Assembly (NCBI GenBank): GCA_964565685.1
Contig: CAZMFR010000003.1
Coordinates: 1 to 64,000 of the forward strand
From: JAGWNR01 sp964565685
GTDB taxonomy: Bacteria; Patescibacteriota; Minisyncoccia; Phycocordibacterales; PALSA-1337
Direction of reading: 5' to 3'
Length of the DNA: 64,000 bases
The notes beneath the pieces were generated by a model, which ran no database searches, had not been told where the DNA came from, and saw only the letters and a program-made list of their open reading frames with translations. Of the stretch, positions 58,634 through 64,000 are shown piece after piece. Made by a program: the position numbers and the translations under genes. Numbering within the stretch: position 1 is the first letter of the stretch; every line of letters starts with the position of its first letter.

Positions 58634-60910
58634 ATGATCACCTCTGCCACTCCCCTTTCAAAAATCACGCGCGTCATGGAAATTCAAGGGCGCGGCTTGA
58701 AAAAGCTCGGCATAGAAACAGTTGGCGACCTTCTGCGGCATTTTCCCATTCGTTATGGCGATACATCTGAGATCCGTTCTATAGATTCTCTCGAGCATGG
58801 AACCGTAGCCGTCGTATTCGGCAAAGCAACAAAATTAAAAACAAGCAAAGGATTTCGTAGTCACATACCAATGGCTAGCGCACAGATTGAAGACGAGAGC
58901 GGCCGTATCCAATGCGTGTGGTTCAATCAGCCATACCTGGCAAAAATGATACCCGAAGGCGCATTTGTTAGAGTTGAAGGAAAAGTAAGCCAGAGGAAAA
59001 GTCGAAGGTCCCGAGTCGAAGGCCTCGAGTCGAAAACAAAAACAGAAGGTGAAATATCCGTGGAATATGAAGACGATGGTTTGGGCGAGACCGGTGGTCA
59101 TCTCTACTTCTCCAATCCAAAAATAGAAAAGGTCGACAAACTGCCGATCGGCGTCGGCGATTCTCTGTTTGGCGCTGATGGAGAATCGCATACCCTATAC
59201 CCTGTCTATGCCGAATCGCGCGGCATCACTTCAAATTGGATGTATCACGCCATGCAAAAAATATTCAAAAGCGGCTTGATCGAAGAGATCGAGGATCCAC
59301 TACCGAAAGAGATCTTGGAAAAGTATAATCTGCCCGGACTTCGGACTGCCCTCATTTGGATGCACACGCCGATGAAAAAAAATGACGCCGAAGCCGCTCG
59401 CAAACGATTCGCTTTCGAAGAGATTTTCTTCATACAACTCGAAAAACAAGCCGCTCGCCGAGAATACGAGAAAAATCCCAGTTTCTCTGTGCAAGCTCCG
59501 ATCGAATCGGTCAACGAATTCATAAAACGGTTTCCTTTCCCCGCCACAGAAGCACAAACTAGAGCGATCGGGACGATCGTCGAAGACATGAAAAAAAATA
59601 AAGCGATGTCGCGGCTATTAGAAGGCGATGTCGGCTCCGGCAAGACTGCTGTAGCTGCGTCGGCGGCATATGCAGTCGTCGCTTCTCGACCTCTTGGCCA
59701 AAAATTTGGCAATCTGCAGGTCGCATATATGTGTCCGACAGAGATCTTGGCTACGCAGCATTTTGAATCATTTATACAATATTTCGCATACCTCGGCGTC
59801 AATATCGGCCTCATCACCGGCTCTGGCTGTCGCAAATTCCCCTCAAAAGTGAATCCTAAAGGTTGGACGGATATTTCGCGCGCGCAATTGTTAAAGTGGG
59901 TCAAGGAAGGCGACATGCCGATCCTCATAGGCACACACGCGCTCATACAAAAAAGCGTTGAATTCAAACATCTCGCATTGGTCGTAATAGACGAGCAACA
60001 TCGGTTCGGCACGCGACAAAGGGCAGAATTGGTAAAGAAAAATACATTGGGGCACTCATCCTTGCTTGCCCCTCACCTTCTCTCCATGACAGCAACGCCC
60101 ATTCCTCGCACCCTTGCACTGACTTTGTACGGCGACCTTGACCTTACCCTGCTCGACCAAATGCCTCTCGGAAGGAAACAAGTCGTGACCGAGATAATCA
60201 CGCCGACAAAACGCGAAAAGATGTATGAGAGGATGAGATCAGAGCTTGTGGCTAGACGGCAAGCTTATGTCATTTGCCCGCGCATTGACGAGCCAGACCC
60301 GGACAAGGAGCTCGCCCTCGAGGCAAAATCTGTCAAAGCAGAAGCCAGACGTTTGAAGAAAAGCGTTTTCCCAGAATATGAGATCGGCGTCCTCCATAGC
60401 AGAATGAAACCGGAAGAAAAAGACAAAGTCATGCTCGATTTCAAAGCGGGCAAAATAAACATCCTGTGCGCCACATCCGTCATAGAAGTCGGCGTCAATG
60501 TGCCAAATGCCACCTGCATAATAATCGAAGGGGCCGAGCGTTTTGGCTTGGCACAGCTTCACCAGTTGCGCGGCCGTGTCCTGCGCAGCGAGCACCAGGC
60601 ATACTGTTTCATCTTTGCAGAAAAGGCATCTGGAAAGACTCTGACCCGCTTGAAAAATTTTACGAAGGCAAAAAACGGCTTCGAACTGGCTGAGTTCGAC
60701 CTGGCCGAGCGCGGCACTGGCGATCTATCAGGTTTAAAGCAATGGGGTATATCCGATATCGCCATGGACGCTCTAAAAAATTTAAAAATGGTAGAAGCGG
60801 CTCGCACAGAGGCCAGCGCGCTCCTCGACATTGATCCATCATTCGCGCGGTTCCCTCTTATAAAAAAAGAATTAGAAAAGAGGAAAGCGGACAAGGTGCA
60901 TTTCGAGTGA
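58634..60910 (+). CDS. recG: ATP-dependent DNA helicase RecG with in-frame insertion
   Basis: 758 aa, a little longer than typical RecG. It remodels stalled replication forks and recombination intermediates. N-terminal wedge/OB domain (TPLSKITRVMEIQGRGLKKL), motif I LEGDVGSGKTA near residue 333, motif II VVIDEQHRFG, motif III SMTATPIPRTLAL, motif V TSVIEVGVNVPNA, motif VI QLHQLRGRVLRSEHQAYC and the TRG element near the end. Residues about 118-140, inside the wedge domain, are a repeat-encoded insertion of Ser/Arg/Lys/Glu. Confidence 0.95.
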   Translation: MITSATPLSKITRVMEIQGRGLKKLGIETVGDLLRHFPIRYGDTSEIRSIDSLEHGTVAVVFGKATKLKTSKGFRSHIPMASAQIEDESGRIQCVWFNQPYLAKMIPEGAFVRVEGKVSQRKSRRSRVEGLESKTKTEGEISVEYEDDGLGETGGHLYFSNPKIEKVDKLPIGVGDSLFGADGESHTLYPVYAESRGITSNWMYHAMQKIFKSGLIEEIEDPLPKEILEKYNLPGLRTALIWMHTPMKKNDAEAARKRFAFEEIFFIQLEKQAARREYEKNPSFSVQAPIESVNEFIKRFPFPATEAQTRAIGTIVEDMKKNKAMSRLLEGDVGSGKTAVAASAAYAVVASRPLGQKFGNLQVAYMCPTEILATQHFESFIQYFAYLGVNIGLITGSGCRKFPSKVNPKGWTDISRAQLLKWVKEGDMPILIGTHALIQKSVEFKHLALVVIDEQHRFGTRQRAELVKKNTLGHSSLLAPHLLSMTATPIPRTLALTLYGDLDLTLLDQMPLGRKQVVTEIITPTKREKMYERMRSELVARRQAYVICPRIDEPDPDKELALEAKSVKAEARRLKKSVFPEYEIGVLHSRMKPEEKDKVMLDFKAGKINILCATSVIEVGVNVPNATCIIIEGAERFGLAQLHQLRGRVLRSEHQAYCFIFAEKASGKTLTRLKNFTKAKNGFELAEFDLAERGTGDLSGLKQWGISDIAMDALKNLKMVEAARTEASALLDIDPSFARFPLIKKELEKRKADKVHFE
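58990..59052 (+). repeat. GTCGAA-repeat insertion inside recG
   Basis: AAGTCGAAGGTCCCGAGTCG followed by AAGGCCTCGAGTCGAAA, in frame. Same word family as the intergenic palindromes at 15510 and 26576. Confidence 0.65.
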
Positions 60911-61069
60911 AATAGAATCTAATAACGCGCAGTGCAAATATCTGTACCCCACCTCAGTCTCGAGGATTTCAACACCAAACCCAGTAAGAATTCCGTGACA
61001 TCTCAGACAAAACTAAGCCGAACCCTCTCGAACGACTATGTATTTGCAAATGCAACACTACTTTGACTG

Positions 61070-61285
61070 TCACATGTCAAAAAATCCTTTTAAACTATCA
61101 GCACTCGTTCCATCACCATTAACCGCTTTAATACTCAAGCATATCGTTTCATCAACTTTATATGAATCTTTAGCACCTGATATTGATTTGATTTCAAAGT
61201 GTAAATTCAGACTCAAATCTGTGGTTGTACTAAGATTATTATTTTGATTAGAATCCTGGTTATAATTGATAAGACGTGAAATGAG
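61070..61285 (-). pseudogene. Possible out-of-frame domain of the 61260 gene
   Basis: An open stretch of about 70 codons (LSLNLHFEIKSISGAKDSYK, VDETICLSIKAVNGDGTSAD) with the look of an external beta domain, but no start codon and shifted by one base from the membrane protein gene just upstream. A single frameshift would join them. The rest of 60911-61069 shows nothing. Confidence 0.4.
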
Positions 61286-61559
61286 TTAAGAAAAACATTA
61301 TTAAAAAAAATAACGGCAAAAACATTCCTGCGACAGAGAAAAATATAACCATTGGAAATTGCGAATGTTTATACAAATAATATGCAGCTAATGAAGGGCC
61401 TAAAAAAATAGCTAAAAATATAGGAAGCCAAATTATTCCGCCATCCACAAGTGATATAACTAATACCCCGTATAGATCTGGTATTGACAATAATATGACA
61501 AGACCTGTACACACACTAACGATAATAAGAGATATTATAGCTATTTTTTTCATCCACAA
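61260..61559 (-). CDS. Small multi-pass membrane protein
   Basis: 99 aa (97 from the second Met) with three transmembrane helices (about 5-25, 31-60 and 70-92). Function unknown. The frame is followed by a plausible external domain in another frame, so this may be the membrane part of a frameshifted longer protein. Confidence 0.5.
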   Translation of the reverse strand: MWMKKIAIISLIIVSVCTGLVILLSIPDLYGVLVISLVDGGIIWLPIFLAIFLGPSLAAYYLYKHSQFPMVIFFSVAGMFLPLFFLIMFFLTHFTSYQL

Positions 61560-61616
61560 ATTATATCACTTAAAAAGAAGCTTCGCAGTAAACCTTCTCG
61601 AACGTCGCCCTATCGT

Positions 61617-61657
61617 GTCCGCCCTCTAGGATTCGAACCTAGGACTCCAGAGGTATA
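61617..61657 (-). pseudogene. 3' half of a tRNA-Ile(UAU) gene
   Basis: 41 bases matching 61702-61742 with one change (T for C). It carries the acceptor 3' strand, T arm, variable loop and the 3' side of the anticodon arm, and breaks off at the anticodon. Confidence 0.85.
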
Positions 61658-61702
61658 TGATTACATATCGATTTTGCGCTCGCACAATATTGCAAATGTC
61701 CG

Positions 61703-61776
61703 TCCGCCCTCTAGGATTCGAACCTAGGACCCCAGAGGTATAAGCTCTGTGCTCTAACCAACTGAGCTAAGGGCGG
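61703..61776 (-). tRNA. tRNA-Ile (UAU)
   Basis: 74 nt cloverleaf: acceptor CCGCCCT/AGGGCGG, D arm GCTC-AGTTGGTTA-GAGC, anticodon stem CAGAG/CTCTG with loop CTTATAC (anticodon TAT), T arm CTAGG-TTCGAAT-CCTAG, discriminator A. The UAU anticodon reads AUA directly, without the lysidine-modified CAU used by most bacteria. Two flanking bases on each side extend the acceptor pairing. CCA is not encoded. Half copies of the gene lie on both sides. Confidence 0.9.
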
Positions 61777-61809
61777 ACACACATTTTCAACATGCACTCG
61801 CTTGAATCG

Positions 61810-61846
61810 ATAAGCTCTGTGCTCTAACCAACTGAGCTAAGGGCGG
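61810..61846 (-). pseudogene. 5' half of a tRNA-Ile(UAU) gene
   Basis: 37 bases identical to 61740-61776: acceptor 5' strand, D arm and the 5' side of the anticodon arm through the anticodon. It overlaps the other half copy by the three bases of the anticodon. Confidence 0.85.
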
Positions 61847-61882
61847 GTCATATCTAAAAATAACATAAAAATAGTTTTTTTA

Positions 61883-63826
61883 CTAAACCACCTCCTCCCT
61901 TTTCTTTGGCTGGACGCCATGAGCGACGAGGATCGACTCGAATTCGTCTCGTTCGATGGTCTCCTTCTCTATGAGGCGCTTTGCGATAGCATCTAGGAGA
62001 GGGCGATGGATTTTGACGGCCGTGTCTGCGCGCTTCAACGATTCAGCCATGATGTGCGAGACTTCAGCATCTATTTCACCAGCTACTTTTTCCGAAAATT
62101 CTCCAGCTTTGATCCCTTCACCAAAGACGGCTCGGCTTTCGGATGCCTCAAAAGCCATAGCGCCAAGCTTGTCGGACATTCCATAGCGAGTAACCATGTC
62201 TCTCGCCAGAGCGGTCGATACTTGCAAATCGTTCGATGGACCAGTCGTGACATCGCCGAACACCATGCGTTCCGTTACATATCCGCCCAAAGACATGGCG
62301 ATAGTGTCGAGAAAGGCCTTCTTTGATTGGAGCTTGCGATCTTCCACGGGAAGATGGAGTGTGTAGCCGCCGGCGCGCCCGCGGGCGATTATAGAGATCT
62401 TGTGCACAGGATCGGAATTTTCTAGGACTGACCCTACGAGCGCATGACCTGCCTCATGATACGCCGTTATCTCTTTTTCTTTTTTCGATAGAATATGGCT
62501 CTTGCGCTCCGGACCTAGCATGACCTTTTCTATCGAGCGGATCAAATCGTATTGAGAGACTTTCGTGCGATTTTCACGAGCCGCCAAAATAGCGCCTTCG
62601 TTCATGAGCGAATATAGATCAGCGCCAGAAAATCCCGGCGTGCGCTCGGCCACCACGCGCAAGTTTATGTCTTCGGCAAACGGCTTCTTTCGCGAGTGGA
62701 TCTTCAAGATCTCCTCGCGGTCATTTCGATCTGGCAGATCGATGATGACGCGGCGATCGAAACGACCCGGTCGCAGAAGCGCGGGGTCGAGAACATCCGG
62801 TCTGTTTGTCGCGGCCATGACTACGATTTTCTCATGCGGCTCAAAGCCGTCCATTTCGACGAGGATCTGATTCAGGGTCTGTTCGCGCTCATCATTTCCT
62901 CCGCCTACTCCGCCGCCGCGAACTCGGCCGACTGCATCAATTTCGTCGACAAAGATGATAGCCGCGGGACTCTGCCTCGCCATCTTGAACAGATCGCGGA
63001 CACGGCTAGCTCCGACACCCACGAACATTTCCACAAATTCCGAACCGGATATCGAGAAGAAGGCCACGCCAGCTTCGCCTGCCACCGCCCGAGCCAACAA
63101 TGTCTTGCCTGTACCAGGCGCGCCCATTAGCAGGATGCCCTTTGGAATCTGCGCGCCGATATCTAAAAATTTCTTCGGATTTTTGAGAAAATCGACTACT
63201 TCTAACAGCTCCTGTTTCGCTTCTTTTGCTCCAGCCACGTCTTTGAACGTCACTTTTTCTTTGCCGTCTTCTGGCATGCTTATCCTCGCTTTTGATTGAC
63301 CAAAGGAAAAGACCTGCATCCCAGCCCCGCGCATCTGTCGCGTCATAAGCCAGAGGAAAAACACTACGAAAAGTATGGATCCTATGATCGGCGCAAAGCT
63401 TTCCAATAGCAGTAACAGACCGGATGGCTGTTCGACGCTTATATCGACATTGCTCAGTTGCTTTGGTGTGATCCCATAATGGATGATAGTATCTGTAAGA
63501 GAGGAATTGTCTTCGAGCTGAGTGGATTTCAACGTGCCGTCTTTGTAGGTGGCGTCTACGTCACTGCCCTTGACCACGATTGAAGCCACCGAACTGGAGG
63601 CAATGCCGTTCGCCAGATCGGTCAAACTGATCGGCGTGCCTGAAACGCTATTCTGGGCGATAGCCGAATATATGCTGACAACGAGGAAAAGTATGACCAA
63701 GCCGGCCGAAATGGTGTTTATCCAGCCCCAGCGCGGCGGCAAGGGACCTTTTTTCTTGGGCTGATTCTTGCCCTTGTCATTGCTTGCTGAAAAATTGGTA
63801 TTATCAGGAATTCCGTTTGGATTCAT
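61883..63826 (-). CDS. ftsH: ATP-dependent zinc metalloprotease FtsH
   Basis: 647 aa membrane AAA+ protease that degrades membrane and regulatory proteins. Two transmembrane helices (about 36-58 and 141-163) flank an external domain. AAA module: Walker A GAPGTGKT near residue 235, Walker B IIFVDEIDAVG, second region of homology ATNRPDVLDPALLRPGRFDR; zinc site HEAGH near residues 457-461. Start is ATG 63826, because the longer GTG start lies upstream of the TATAAT box (63836-63841). Confidence 0.96.
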   Translation of the reverse strand: MNPNGIPDNTNFSASNDKGKNQPKKKGPLPPRWGWINTISAGLVILFLVVSIYSAIAQNSVSGTPISLTDLANGIASSSVASIVVKGSDVDATYKDGTLKSTQLEDNSSLTDTIIHYGITPKQLSNVDISVEQPSGLLLLLESFAPIIGSILFVVFFLWLMTRQMRGAGMQVFSFGQSKARISMPEDGKEKVTFKDVAGAKEAKQELLEVVDFLKNPKKFLDIGAQIPKGILLMGAPGTGKTLLARAVAGEAGVAFFSISGSEFVEMFVGVGASRVRDLFKMARQSPAAIIFVDEIDAVGRVRGGGVGGGNDEREQTLNQILVEMDGFEPHEKIVVMAATNRPDVLDPALLRPGRFDRRVIIDLPDRNDREEILKIHSRKKPFAEDINLRVVAERTPGFSGADLYSLMNEGAILAARENRTKVSQYDLIRSIEKVMLGPERKSHILSKKEKEITAYHEAGHALVGSVLENSDPVHKISIIARGRAGGYTLHLPVEDRKLQSKKAFLDTIAMSLGGYVTERMVFGDVTTGPSNDLQVSTALARDMVTRYGMSDKLGAMAFEASESRAVFGEGIKAGEFSEKVAGEIDAEVSHIMAESLKRADTAVKIHRPLLDAIAKRLIEKETIERDEFESILVAHGVQPKKREEVV

Positions 63827-63835
63827 AGCGTTATG

Positions 63836-63841
63836 ATTATA
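63836..63841 (-). promoter_or_regulatory. -10 box of ftsH
   Basis: TATAAT 9 bp before ATG 63826. Confidence 0.5.
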
Positions 63842-63910
63842 CACAAAAAACGGGATTTGTCATCACTAAACGTTACATGAATTACATTTCAAAAGAGAGT
63901 TTTTCCTTAT

Positions 63911-63939
63911 AAAAAAACACCGCAGGATTCCTCCTGCGG
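63911..63939 (-). terminator. Terminator of a minus-strand gene beyond the window
   Basis: CCGCAGGA-GGAA-TCCTGCGG stem followed on the minus strand by TGT and seven T. The gene it ends lies to the right of base 64000. Confidence 0.8.
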
Positions 63940-64000
63940 CGAATAAAACCAGGTTAATACGTCATCCTATTTCGGTTAGAAAACTCCTTTGGATACGATT

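Noticed and set aside
45..63844. Recoding of UGA as in Gracilibacteria or Absconditabacteria
   Set aside because: TGA ends many well-defined proteins at their normal length (for example ComF-like overlaps, tandem GH130, RecG) and is not found inside conserved domains.

Overview
The window looks like part of a Patescibacteria (CPR) chromosome, most likely Parcubacteria-like. Clues are the dense small-gene layout, tRNA genes without encoded CCA, a type IV pilus system of the kind common in this group, a small domain I recall from CPR proteins (here fused to a fucosyltransferase), DUF4015 and DUF5652 proteins, and many genes of no known function. TGA is used as a stop, so this is not one of the UGA-recoding CPR lineages. 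The phylum assignment is an inference from gene content.

Layout. 0-5 kb: surface-glycan glycosyltransferases (a broken GT2, two GT11 fucosyltransferases, a GT2 and a convergent GT4). 5-9 kb: a TraD/VirD4-like ATPase, a small standalone gene with promoter, Shine-Dalgarno and terminator, and a DUF4015 protein. 9-20 kb: ATP-grasp and NlpC/P60-like enzymes, mraY, an arginyltransferase-like protein, an Mpl-like Mur ligase, a PLP enzyme, a divergent MurD-like protein and radC. 20-30 kb: tRNA-Met, a secreted peptidoglycan-binding protein, a candidate small RNA, initiator tRNA, gatC-gatA and ligA. 29-46 kb: type IV pilus genes in two blocks (minor pseudopilins plus prepilin peptidase plus pilin; pilM-N-O-x-B-response regulator-T-C). 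Between them are a polyprenyl-sugar synthase/GtrA fusion, a GT-C type membrane protein, a possible invertible pilin locus and an IS200-like element. 47-53 kb: a decayed NYN gene, a ComF-like protein and a mannoside phosphorolysis operon (cupin isomerase, GH130, tandem GH130, phosphomannomutase-like HAD). 53-64 kb: HxlR regulator and nitroreductase around a clear operator, methyltransferase, IS30 remnant, tRNA-Ser, cytochrome b5-like and DoxX-like proteins, a CrtC-like lipocalin, recG, an unusual tRNA-Ile(UAU) locus and ftsH.

Four things stand out. (1) At 36955-38009 a complete pilin gene and a leaderless pilin 3' cassette face each other across a bidirectional terminator. They share a 74-bp perfect inverted repeat placed exactly where an inversion or gene conversion would swap the variable part of the pilin. 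(2) Palindromic elements are scattered between genes and also inserted in frame inside conserved proteins (LigA, RecG, ComF-like, a PLP enzyme, an ATP-grasp protein) and in the leader peptides of four consecutive minor pseudopilins. (3) A TATAAT-like box lies six bases upstream of the start codon in at least eight genes, which suggests widespread leaderless transcription. (4) An intact tRNA-Ile(UAU) gene sits between two half copies of itself that break at the anticodon.
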